NCBI GenBank assembly: GCA_021789715.1
Contig: JAJYJE010000046.1
Span: 1-7,651 of the forward strand
Reading direction: 5' to 3'
Source of the DNA: a bacterium
Lineage (GTDB): Bacteria > Patescibacteriota > Doudnabacteria > UBA920
DNA: 7,651 nt
Positions 1 to 6,082 of this stretch are shown in pieces (position 1 is the stretch's first letter; each line of letters begins with the position of its first letter). The notes beneath the pieces are model-generated. The model was not told the origin of the DNA, searched no databases, and saw only the letters and a program-made list of their open reading frames with translations. The translations under genes were made by a program, and so were the position numbers.

Positions 1-933
1 GTTGCCATCCCATGTTTGTATTATATCATTGTCCTGCAGCCCCGCTTTTTGCGCCGGCCCCCCCGCCGTTACCGCTACTACTTTTATTCCCGCGGTCTGA
101 TTCAGGATCTTTGACTCAATCGGCCCGACCGAGCGGTAACGGAACCCCCACTCCGGCCGGATAATCGCTCCTTGATGTCCCAAAAAGTTTGCACTCAAAT
201 CCTGCAGCACGTCGCTGGAAATTACCGCCCCGCCGTCCCACAGACCTTCCACGTTGCCGCTGGTATCGGCAATTGCCTGTCCCGGCTCCTGTCCGGCAAT
301 GCCCTGGGCCTTGAATGCACGGGCCGGCGCGTCCGCGTCCCTGACGCCCGCGTCATCCCGCTGTGCCTGGCCGACAAACCCGGCGCTAAACCTATTCGAA
401 TACGGCACCAAGTCCGGCGAGAGAAATAACAAGCGCTGCCCAACCGACAAATCGCGGGAATTGGCCAGGTTAACTACGGACAAATTCTGCAGCGATGTCT
501 TTAAAATCACAACACCGGTCGCATTGTCGAAGGTCTCAGAAGAGACTGTTCCTACCGTTCCGTCATCGAGCTTAACAAACAAATTCTGAACTTTCTGGCT
601 GCCCACCGCGCTTTTTAAGGTAAGTACGTAGCCGTCGGAAGTCAGATTGATCGCCCCCCCAAGCGCCGTAATCTGGCCGCCGGCATCGGACAACACCAGG
701 CTCAGCTTTGGCCGAAGGCTGCTTACTGCTTGCACGATATCCGCCGCGTCGTTAACCCGCACTTCTTCCCGCGTATTTATGACAATCGGCGCTTCCGGGC
801 TTAAAATTTTCCAGCGGTTCAGCAGCGGCCAAGTGGAAATTTTTGCCGCCAAAACGCGGCCAAATAAAATATTAGCCGCCAAGGAAAGGACGACCGCCCC
901 GAGTACGATAAAGCTAGCTTGTTTTTTGGACAT
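1..933 (-). CDS. HtrA/DegP-like membrane-anchored pseudoprotease with PDZ domain (3' end cut by window edge)
   Basis: The reading frame is open for 311 codons from an ATG at 933 to the window edge, so the C-terminus is missing. Residues ~7-29 form one hydrophobic segment, which fits an N-terminal anchor with the rest outside the membrane. Residues ~90-240 follow the trypsin-like fold of the HtrA (S1C) family: GGAINLTSDGYVLT matches the strand before the catalytic His, and TGVVILK and LWDGGAV match the Asp and Ser regions. Residues ~262-311 look like the start of a PDZ domain (AGIKVVAVTAGGPAQKAGLQ, then DNDIIQ). The triad positions read S108 (for His), G140 (for Asp) and D233 (for Ser), so proteolysis is unlikely; a binding, scaffold or sensing role is inferred. 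A GTG in frame at 948 could be the start instead; neither start has a Shine-Dalgarno site. Two runs of seven G lie in the coding strand (58-64 and 654-660). The fold is fairly certain, the role unknown. Confidence 0.8.
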   Translation of the reverse strand, partial: MSKKQASFIVLGAVVLSLAANILFGRVLAAKISTWPLLNRWKILSPEAPIVINTREEVRVNDAADIVQAVSSLRPKLSLVLSDAGGQITALGGAINLTSDGYVLTLKSAVGSQKVQNLFVKLDDGTVGTVSSETFDNATGVVILKTSLQNLSVVNLANSRDLSVGQRLLFLSPDLVPYSNRFSAGFVGQAQRDDAGVRDADAPARAFKAQGIAGQEPGQAIADTSGNVEGLWDGGAVISSDVLQDLSANFLGHQGAIIRPEWGFRYRSVGPIESKILNQTAGIKVVAVTAGGPAQKAGLQDNDIIQTWDGN

Positions 934-952
934 AAGTTTATAATGCACAGGT

Positions 953-974
953 CGCGGATCGGCACAGATCCGCG
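953..974. repeat. Perfect 8-bp inverted repeat upstream of the HtrA-like gene
   Basis: CGCGGATC at 953-960 and GATCCGCG at 967-974 are perfect complements around a 6-base loop (GGCACA). The element lies just before the GTG/ATG starts of the HtrA-like gene. It carries no T-run on either side, so it does not look like an intrinsic terminator. It is built from the same ATCCGCG word that recurs before aspS and, in degenerate form, before scpA. It could be an operator, an mRNA hairpin near the start, or a piece of a dispersed repeat. Confidence 0.6.
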
Positions 975-1068
975 GATTAGCTGGCGAATTATGGTTTTTT
1001 TCGAGCAACTGCGCTCATTATTTTTAAATCAACCGATAAACCTGCGGGTATCTGCCGTCCGCATAATA

Positions 1069-1863
1069 TTATGACAACACTCGCCATGGCGTGGCCAATA
1101 TGGCAATGCCGCAGGCCAGCGCTATAAGAGCCAAATGGAACTGGATTTTTTGGAAGGTGAGCGTATGGTACAAATAATAATAATTGAGGATCAGGCAAAA
1201 ATAAAAAATGGCGAACAGCACTAAGGCTCCGGCGGAATAATGAAACGGCAGGAAGCTCAGGCTCCAAAACAGTTCGCTGCTGAACAAGCCGAGGATTACG
1301 GCCGCCACCCACTTGGTCCGCAATGACTGGGGAATAAATTCGTAAAAAGACCGCACAACCAAGGTGGTGGTAAAAAATACGCCCGCCAGGTATGCCGGCT
1401 GCAACGACAGATGCAAATTATACCGCCATAGCGGCCAGAAAGGCATTCCCGCGGCCTGCGGCAAATATTGGTTAAAGCCGGCAAAGGAGACAAAAAAGCC
1501 AAATGCGATAATCAGGGTTTCGTTTACCAGAAGGTTTTCCGTAAAATTGCGGAGATTTAATTCCACAAGCACTATCATCAGAAAAGCAAAAGTCAAAAAA
1601 AAGCCCCGCCAGCCCGAGTTAGGCAGCAGCAGAAAAACTCCCAATCCGCTCCAGAATAACAGGAACGGGCGAAGGACGACCCAGCGATTATATTTTCCAA
1701 CAAACCGCAAGTAGGCGAGATTATAGTAGCTTACCGCCATGCCGTATATCAGGAAAATGGGCAGCAAAAATCGGAATATCGGCTGCGGCACCGAAAGCTC
1801 CTGCAGTACGATAACGAACAGCAGGCCGATAATTACGGAAATGTACTTGTGATGCTTGAACAA
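1069..1863 (-). CDS. Unrecognised polytopic membrane protein, ~264 aa, downstream of lgt
   Basis: I do not recognise the family. The protein is very hydrophobic, with roughly nine likely membrane segments near residues 8-24, 30-50, 62-81, 86-104, 115-134, 155-173, 184-206, 210-232 and 240-258. Loops are short and rich in aromatic residues (for example MPFWPLWRYN at 140-149). No catalytic motif is evident. The start is a TTG at 1863, only 18 bases after the lgt stop and in the same frame as lgt; the codons between are TTT TTT AAT TGC GCT TTA, and no ATG or GTG is available before the TTG. No Shine-Dalgarno site precedes it, so translational coupling to lgt is likely. Co-transcription with lgt suggests a membrane or envelope role, but that is inference. 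Confidence 0.75.
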   Translation of the reverse strand: MFKHHKYISVIIGLLFVIVLQELSVPQPIFRFLLPIFLIYGMAVSYYNLAYLRFVGKYNRWVVLRPFLLFWSGLGVFLLLPNSGWRGFFLTFAFLMIVLVELNLRNFTENLLVNETLIIAFGFFVSFAGFNQYLPQAAGMPFWPLWRYNLHLSLQPAYLAGVFFTTTLVVRSFYEFIPQSLRTKWVAAVILGLFSSELFWSLSFLPFHYSAGALVLFAIFYFCLILNYYYLYHTLTFQKIQFHLALIALACGIAILATPWRVLS

Positions 1864-1881
1864 TAAAGCGCAATTAAAAAA

Positions 1882-2769
1882 TTAAAGCCTGGCCGGGGAG
1901 TGTTGTTTGTCTATAAAACGCAGCGCAAGGGCGGCCGCAATTACCAGAGCCAGGCTCGACAAGACATTGAGACGCAAGCCCGATGCCCCCAAAAATGTGC
2001 TGTCAATCCGTAAGAATTCCAGGAAAAACCTTAAAGTATTATACAATAAAAGATAGGAAAAGAAAAGCCGGCCGCTGCCGCCTTGCCGGCGGAATTTCGG
2101 CTCCAGGAATTTAAGCAAAACAAACAAAATAACGGCATTACCCAACGCTTCGTACAAAAAAAACGGGTGGAAGTAGCGGTACTGCCCAAACCCGAACGGC
2201 CGGAAGCGGAGCGGCACAAACATTTTCCATGGCAAATTAGTCGGATAGCCAAAAGCTTCGTAATTGAAAAAGTTGCCGAACCGGCCGATAATCTGCCCGA
2301 GGATAACCGAAGGAGCCAGCCAATCCAAATAATTTAAAATCGATCCTCCGGCCGGCGAACGGAAATGGGAAATTCTCTTATACAGCCATAATGTTATTAC
2401 CCCGCCGATAACCGCGCCGTAAATGGAAAGTCCGCCATTCCAGACTTTAAGGCTGTCGAGAGGATGGCGCCAATAGTATTCTGCTGACGAGAATACATGA
2501 TAAATTCTGGCGCCGATAAAACCCCCGACTATCAGCCAGAACAGCAAATCTTCCGCCTGCTGAAGACCGATGCCATACCGCCGGGAGCGCGCCAGCGCCA
2601 GCCCGAACGCGCCCGCCACGGCCGCGGCCATAATCAGGCCGTAGTAATGGACATCAAGCGCGCCGACACGGAACGATTGGGGCAAAATAAGCCGTCCGGA
2701 AAAAACCTGGCTTAAGAGATAAATTAAGCCGGCTAATGCCAAAGTTGCCAAAATAAGACGCTTAGTCAA
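1882..2769 (-). CDS. lgt: Prolipoprotein diacylglyceryl transferase
   Basis: Lgt is an inner-membrane enzyme that moves diacylglycerol from phosphatidylglycerol onto the lipobox cysteine of prolipoproteins, the first step of lipoprotein maturation. The 295-residue length is normal. The family signature is present at 162-171 (GRFGNFFNYE), giving R163, N166 and E171, which match E. coli R143, N146 and E151. The segment Y243-NTL-R247-FFL-E251 matches E. coli Y235, R239 and E243. Other family landmarks are HYYG at 41-44, GARIYHV at 86-92, WNGGLSIYG at 110-118 and HPFFLYE at 201-207. At the place of E. coli H103 (the GG-S-x-H-G loop) this protein has Y117; that position seems to vary in the family. 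About seven membrane segments are expected. The start is TTG with an AGGAAA site 8 bases upstream. It is followed closely by an in-frame membrane protein gene. Confidence 0.96.
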   Translation of the reverse strand: MTKRLILATLALAGLIYLLSQVFSGRLILPQSFRVGALDVHYYGLIMAAAVAGAFGLALARSRRYGIGLQQAEDLLFWLIVGGFIGARIYHVFSSAEYYWRHPLDSLKVWNGGLSIYGAVIGGVITLWLYKRISHFRSPAGGSILNYLDWLAPSVILGQIIGRFGNFFNYEAFGYPTNLPWKMFVPLRFRPFGFGQYRYFHPFFLYEALGNAVILFVLLKFLEPKFRRQGGSGRLFFSYLLLYNTLRFFLEFLRIDSTFLGASGLRLNVLSSLALVIAAALALRFIDKQHSPARL

Positions 2770-2777
2770 TTTATTAT

Positions 2778-2783
2778 TTTCCT
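2778..2783 (-). promoter_or_regulatory. Ribosome binding site supporting the lgt TTG start
   Basis: On the minus strand AGGAAA lies 8 bases before the TTG at 2769. It is the only clear Shine-Dalgarno sequence I find in the window, and it decides for this TTG over later starts, since the next residues (TKRLILATLALAGLIYLL) form the expected first membrane segment. Confidence 0.65.
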
Positions 2784-2870
2784 ATTGAACTAAATAACCC
2801 AATAATTTTCAATAACCGATTTTTTTATCTCCGAGCGCTTTCATCCCGACCTTCGCGCTTGGTTATTATC

Positions 2871-2890
2871 CCGGCCAATCAGTCGGCCGG
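2871..2890. repeat. Inverted repeat between the exonuclease and lgt genes
   Basis: CCGGCC (2871-2876) and GGCCGG (2885-2890) form a perfect 6-bp stem with an 8-base loop, 28 bases beyond the exonuclease stop. No T-run follows on the minus strand, so it is at best a weak terminator or an mRNA-end structure. The rest of the 148-base gap is AT-rich toward lgt and shows no promoter I would defend. Confidence 0.4.
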
Positions 2891-2917
2891 TCGGCGGAAA
2901 CAAAATAATTAAAGCGG

Positions 2918-3499
2918 TTAAAACAATGCCGCCTGATGCTTTACTCCCATCCGCGGCTGCGGATCCTTAATCTTTAGCGGAATTTCTTTGGTCTTAAAAA
3001 AATCCTTATACAGCAGCTTTTGATTCTTAAGACCGTACTCATAGACCTGCCTGGTGACCTTAACGTCATCCAGGCAATATTTTTTTAGCAAGTCCATTCG
3101 GCCGTTTTTAAAGTAAAGCAGCGCTTCCTTGCCGCTGCCTGATTTGCCGCTGCCGATGGTGCCCTGCGCCACGCTTTCCAGCTTTAGCCGGTGGCCGAGC
3201 GCTTTTTCGATTTCTTCCAACAGATCCAAATACGGCACCTGGAAAATATCAAAATTTAAATACGGCTGGATGACCTCGAAATCGAAATCTTTGATATTAT
3301 ACCCTATAATCTGATCCGCGGTCTGCAGCAGCGGCGCGAGCTTAGCCAGCTCTTTTTCTTCGTACGCGAGATACCGGTCAGCCGAATAATCATAAATACA
3401 ACATACTGAAACTTTTAAAAGATGGTTTTTACCCCGGCCGCCCACTTCTTCAAAGGATTTTTGTGTTTCCAAATCCAGTACGATTTTTTTGAGTTTCAT
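2918..3499 (-). CDS. DEDD-family 3'-5' exonuclease / RNase H-like protein
   Basis: The 193-residue protein has the three exonuclease motifs of the DnaQ-like (RNase H fold) superfamily. Motif I is IVLDLET with D9 and E11. Motif II is IIGYNIKDFDF at 64-74, with D73 as the likely metal ligand. Motif III is YCLDDVKVT at 141-149, where Y141-x3-D145 gives the DEDDy pattern. The stretch ALLYFKNGRMDLLKKYCLDD resembles the stand-alone or helicase-linked YprB-type RNase_H_2 domains (recalled, not searched). The likely activity is metal-dependent 3'-5' cleavage of DNA or RNA; the substrate cannot be told. No helicase or SAM domain is attached, so it is a single-domain form. The ATG at 3499 has no Shine-Dalgarno site. 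It heads the leftward gene run and diverges from aspS. Confidence 0.85.
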   Translation of the reverse strand: MKLKKIVLDLETQKSFEEVGGRGKNHLLKVSVCCIYDYSADRYLAYEEKELAKLAPLLQTADQIIGYNIKDFDFEVIQPYLNFDIFQVPYLDLLEEIEKALGHRLKLESVAQGTIGSGKSGSGKEALLYFKNGRMDLLKKYCLDDVKVTRQVYEYGLKNQKLLYKDFFKTKEIPLKIKDPQPRMGVKHQAALF

Positions 3500-3534
3500 T
3501 TAACTGCAAAACTGCTAATAATTAACGCGAACCC

Positions 3535-3548
3535 GCCTGCCGGCAGGC
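3535..3548. repeat. 14-bp perfect palindrome GCCTGCCGGCAGGC
   Basis: The 14 bases equal their own reverse complement. Palindromes built on CCTGCCGGCAGG are, from memory, very common between genes in Parcubacteria-type genomes, so this may be one copy of a genome-wide repeat and not a site specific to this locus. It lies about 36 bases upstream of the exonuclease start. Confidence 0.7.
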
Positions 3549-3558
3549 CCGCAAAAGA

Positions 3559-3596
3559 CTGCAAAAAACCTCGCGGAGATTTGTGATTTTTTGCAG
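3559..3596. repeat. 10-bp perfect inverted repeat with 18-base loop
   Basis: CTGCAAAAAA (3559-3568) and TTTTTTGCAG (3587-3596) are perfect complements. In RNA this would be a long hairpin in the 5' region of the exonuclease transcript, if that transcript starts upstream of it. The arms do not form a GC stem followed by a T-run, so it is not a standard terminator. Confidence 0.6.
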
Positions 3597-3760
3597 GTAC
3601 CCGCTGTAATGCAGTTTAGTAAATTTTTGGCAAAATTACAAAATAACAGCCGCTCTCCCGCGCGAGCGCCTTAAATTCGAAATATTTCCTGGCGGCCAAC
3701 CTGTTAAGCCTAAGCCGAATTTTATTTGTAAGTTTCCTTATTGGAACGCCATAAAAAAAT

Positions 3761-3789
3761 TTGGCAAAACTGAAAAAGTTTGGTACAAT
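3761..3789 (+). promoter_or_regulatory. Sigma-70-type promoter for aspS
   Basis: TTGGCA (-35, 3761-3766; 5 of 6 to consensus) and TACAAT (-10, 3784-3789; 5 of 6) are separated by exactly 17 bases. The predicted start of transcription is near 3796, giving a leader of roughly 95 bases before the aspS ATG. It is the best promoter match in the window. Confidence 0.7.
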
Positions 3790-3810
3790 TTATCCATTCC
3801 TTATTATTAA

Positions 3811-3839
3811 GCCCTGCCGACTGTTTATCGGAGCAGGGC
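3811..3839 (+). promoter_or_regulatory. Hairpin in the aspS 5' leader
   Basis: GCCCTGC (3811-3817) pairs perfectly with GCAGGGC (3833-3839). Inside, CGA (3818-3820) can pair with TCG (3828-3830), leaving a small bulge and a 7-base loop. It starts about 15 bases after the predicted transcription start and has no T-run after it, so it is not a terminator by itself. It might stabilise the mRNA or take part in control of aspS. It does not match a T-box: the leader is too short and no T-box sequence is seen. Confidence 0.5.
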
Positions 3840-3846
3840 GAACCGG

Positions 3847-3891
3847 ATTCCGCGTGTCACCAGCGTTGCCATCCGCGAGTAATCCGCGCCT
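3847..3891 (+). repeat. ATCCGCG repeat block ending at the aspS start codon
   Basis: TTCCGCG (3848), ATCCGCG (3871-3877) and ATCCGCG (3882-3888) occur in 41 bases; the last two are 11 bases apart. The final copy is followed by CCT and then the aspS ATG. The same word occurs before the HtrA-like gene, and a degenerate form before scpA. Confidence 0.6.
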
Positions 3892-5694
3892 ATGCAAAAA
3901 CGAACACTCTCCATCGAAACCCCCAGCAAAATCGGCCAGGAAGCCGAGGTGTCCGGCTGGGTCAACTCACGGCGCGATCACGGCGGCGTGATTTTTATTG
4001 ATTTGCGCGACCATACCGGACTGGTCCAGCTCACCGTCCACCCCGAAAAGAAAGACGCTTTTGCCGCGGCCGATAAATGCCGCGATGAGTTCGTTATTAA
4101 GGCAGTGGGCAAAGTTATTGAACGCGCCCCGGAACTGGTTAACAAAAATATTCCGACCGGCAGCATTGAAATCGTAATTGACACCTTAACAATCCTCAAC
4201 AGCGCCAAGCCGCTCCCCTTCCAAGTCGCTCACGGCCACGGCGAAGAGCAGGAAACCAACGAAGACCTGCGCCTCAAATTCCGCTTTTTGGATTTGCGCC
4301 GCGAAAAAATGCAGCTAATGCTCAAAAAACGCCACGAAATGATCCAGTCGATCCATCGCTACATGACCGAACACGGCTTTATTGAGATCACCACGCCGAT
4401 CCTGACATCAAGTTCGCCCGAAGGCGCGCGTGACTTTTTGGTGCCATCCCGCCTGCATCCGGGTAAATTCTATGCCCTGCCCCAGGCGCCGCAGCAATTC
4501 AAGCAGCTGCTAATGACCGGCGGGGTGCCAAAATATTATCAGATAGCCCCGTGCTTCCGCGACGAAGACCCGCGCGCCGACCGCAGCCCGGGCGAATTTT
4601 ACCAGCTTGATCTTGAAATTGCCTTTGCCGACAAAGACGAAGTCGTGTTCCAGGAAATGGAGCCGTTGTTTGTCGAGCTTACCGAAAAGTTTGCCGGAAA
4701 AAAAGTGATGCAAAAACCGTTCCCCCGCATCCCCTACCTTCAAGCCATGGACTTGTACGGCAGCGACAAACCCGATTTGCGATTTGAAATGAAGATGGTT
4801 GATTTGACCGAAGAACTCCGGAACACGGACTTTTCCGTTTTTGGCAACGCCATTAATCCGCCGACTGGCGGAGGCGGCGTGGTTAAAGCGATCTGCTGCC
4901 AGGGCGGCGCCCGGCTGACCCGTTCCCAAATTGACGAGCTGACGGAAATGGTAAAAAAGGAAGGCGCGGGCGGGTTGGCCTATATTGTGTTGGATGCCGA
5001 CGGCTTGCGTTCTCCCATCCTCAAATTCTTGTCGGAAGAAGAAAAGAACGCCATCATTGGCAAAACCAAAGCTGATAAGGGCGACATCATTTTCTTTGGC
5101 GCTGACCAAAAGCCGGTCGTTAACAAAGTCTTGGGCAAGCTGCGCGACAAGCTTGGCGACATTTTTGGCCTGAAAGATTCCAACCTGGTTGCCTGGGCGT
5201 GGATTACCGATTTTCCGATGTTTGAATGGAGCGAAACGGAAAAGCGCTGGGATTTTATGCACAACCCGTTCAGTATGCCGCAAGGCGGCCTGGAAGCTCT
5301 GGAAACCCAAAAACCGGATGAAGTTCGCGCTTACCAATACGATATCATCGCCAACGGTTTGGAACTGTCATCGGGCGCCATCCGCAACTACAAGCCGGAA
5401 ATTATGTACAAGGCTTTTGAGATCTGCGGCTACAGCAAACAAACGGTAGACGAAAAATTCGGCGGCATGATCCGCGCCTTCGAGTACGGCGCGCCGCCCC
5501 ACGGCGGTTTCGCGCCGGGTATAGACAGAATGCTAATGTTATTCCAAAACGAGCCCAACATCCGCGAGGTCATCGCTTTCCCCAAGAACGGCAGCGCCGA
5601 AGACGTAATGATGGGCGCCCCGGGCACCGTGGAAGAAAAGCAGCTCAAGGAATTACATATCAAGCTGGATTTGCCGAAACCCAAGGCCAAATAG
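3892..5694 (+). CDS. aspS: Aspartyl-tRNA synthetase, bacterial type, probably non-discriminating
   Basis: This class II synthetase makes Asp-tRNA from Asp, ATP and tRNA. The 600-residue length fits the bacterial type (~590). The N-terminal OB-fold (about 1-105) starts with the typical SGWVNSRRDHGGVIFIDLRD. Class II motif 1 lies near 162-171, motif 2 is FRDEDPRADR at 222-231, and motif 3 is GGFAPGIDRMLML at 538-550 with R546. The GAD insertion lies about 290-410 (VVKAICCQGGARLTRSQID at 330-348). H30 sits where E. coli has Leu and Pseudomonas has His (H31), a residue tied to charging tRNA-Asn as well as tRNA-Asp. Non-discriminating use with GatCAB is therefore inferred. Motif 2 reads RSPGEFYQLD and the QAPQ and NPFSMPQGG segments resemble, from memory, the alphaproteobacterial form more than E. 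coli's. No Shine-Dalgarno site precedes the ATG; an in-frame TAA at 3880-3882 limits the start. It has its own promoter and leader. Confidence 0.98.
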   Translation: MQKRTLSIETPSKIGQEAEVSGWVNSRRDHGGVIFIDLRDHTGLVQLTVHPEKKDAFAAADKCRDEFVIKAVGKVIERAPELVNKNIPTGSIEIVIDTLTILNSAKPLPFQVAHGHGEEQETNEDLRLKFRFLDLRREKMQLMLKKRHEMIQSIHRYMTEHGFIEITTPILTSSSPEGARDFLVPSRLHPGKFYALPQAPQQFKQLLMTGGVPKYYQIAPCFRDEDPRADRSPGEFYQLDLEIAFADKDEVVFQEMEPLFVELTEKFAGKKVMQKPFPRIPYLQAMDLYGSDKPDLRFEMKMVDLTEELRNTDFSVFGNAINPPTGGGGVVKAICCQGGARLTRSQIDELTEMVKKEGAGGLAYIVLDADGLRSPILKFLSEEEKNAIIGKTKADKGDIIFFGADQKPVVNKVLGKLRDKLGDIFGLKDSNLVAWAWITDFPMFEWSETEKRWDFMHNPFSMPQGGLEALETQKPDEVRAYQYDIIANGLELSSGAIRNYKPEIMYKAFEICGYSKQTVDEKFGGMIRAFEYGAPPHGGFAPGIDRMLMLFQNEPNIREVIAFPKNGSAEDVMMGAPGTVEEKQLKELHIKLDLPKPKAK

Positions 5695-5725
5695 CCAGGC
5701 TGCCCCGGATAATTAAGATTCCTCA

Positions 5726-6040
5726 ATGAATATCGCTAATATCAAAGAAAGTTGGCAAAAACTTTCCCCGCAAAAGCAAAACGCGATTTACTGGACGGCA
5801 ATTATTTTGCTGATCGATGCAACTGTAATTGCCCAACATTCCATCGGCTTTGCCCAAACCGGCCAGTGCCGCGATTATATGATTTTAGGCAGCGCGGCGC
5901 ATGCCTGCACCATCGGCGAATTCGTTCGTAATGGCTGGGCGTGGCTTTCGTTCACCAACGTGCTGATTTTTTTGCCGGCCGTACTCACGATGATGTTCGC
6001 CACCCAAATCGTCGATGTGGTGTTCGCTAAAAAGAAATAG
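5726..6040 (+). CDS. Small two-segment membrane protein, copy 1 of a tandem pair
   Basis: I do not recognise the family. The 104-residue protein has a short hydrophilic N-terminus, a hydrophobic segment at ~21-43, a loop with Q47-C48-R49-D50 and YMILGS (51-56), C61, and a second hydrophobic segment at ~74-99, ending in a basic AKKK tail. There is no cleavable signal peptide. It lies 31 bases after aspS with no terminator between, so co-transcription with aspS is likely. The next gene is a clear paralogue: the two align without gaps from D31 on, with about 28 of 67 identical residues by hand count. The ATG has no Shine-Dalgarno site. C48 and C61 could pair or bind something, but C48 is not kept in copy 2. 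Confidence 0.75.
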   Translation: MNIANIKESWQKLSPQKQNAIYWTAIILLIDATVIAQHSIGFAQTGQCRDYMILGSAAHACTIGEFVRNGWAWLSFTNVLIFLPAVLTMMFATQIVDVVFAKKK

Positions 6041-6082
6041 GCACCCGCGATTGCGAATTAAACACACACTTAAACAAATCCT

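Larger units (their letters stand above)
3500..3760. other. Divergent intergenic region rich in inverted repeats, no gene
   Basis: No credible coding frame occurs here. The stretch holds a 14-bp palindrome (3535-3548), a 10-bp inverted repeat (3559-3596), and an outer 7-bp pair AAACTGC (3509-3515) / GCAGTTT (3611-3617) that encloses both. TTTGGCAAAA occurs at 3626-3635 and again at 3760-3769, where it overlaps the aspS promoter. The exonuclease promoter should be here reading left. TTGTAA-N17-TAAACT on the minus strand is possible but each hexamer matches only 4 of 6, so I do not list it. Confidence 0.6.

Noticed and set aside
936..941. TATAAA just upstream of the HtrA-like ATG as a -10 box
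   Set aside because: Transcription would begin inside the coding region, so it cannot serve this ATG; the match is more likely chance in AT-rich sequence.
172..943. Several plus-strand open frames at the left edge
   Set aside because: They are antisense to the HtrA-like gene, which has a continuous frame with fold and PDZ motifs; their translations are low-complexity and unlike proteins.
1003..1016. GAGC-AACTGC-GCTC hairpin as a terminator after the membrane protein gene
   Set aside because: On the minus strand it is followed by A residues, not T; the T-run is on the wrong side for the leftward genes, and no plus-strand gene ends there.
1364..1714. A 116-codon plus-strand frame
   Set aside because: It is antisense to the hydrophobic membrane protein and its Lys/Arg/Thr-rich product is the usual mirror of such genes.
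2784..2812. TTGAAA-N17-TTCAAT as an lgt promoter
   Set aside because: The -10 hexamer lacks the key second A, and the predicted start would fall in or past the ribosome binding site.
3790..3891. T-box riboswitch or tRNA-like element in the aspS leader
   Set aside because: The leader is too short, has no T-box sequence or terminator pair, and the fold is a single hairpin, not a cloverleaf.
4510..5337. A 275-codon minus-strand open frame
   Set aside because: It lies wholly antisense to aspS, whose protein is unmistakable; the translation has no recognisable domain.
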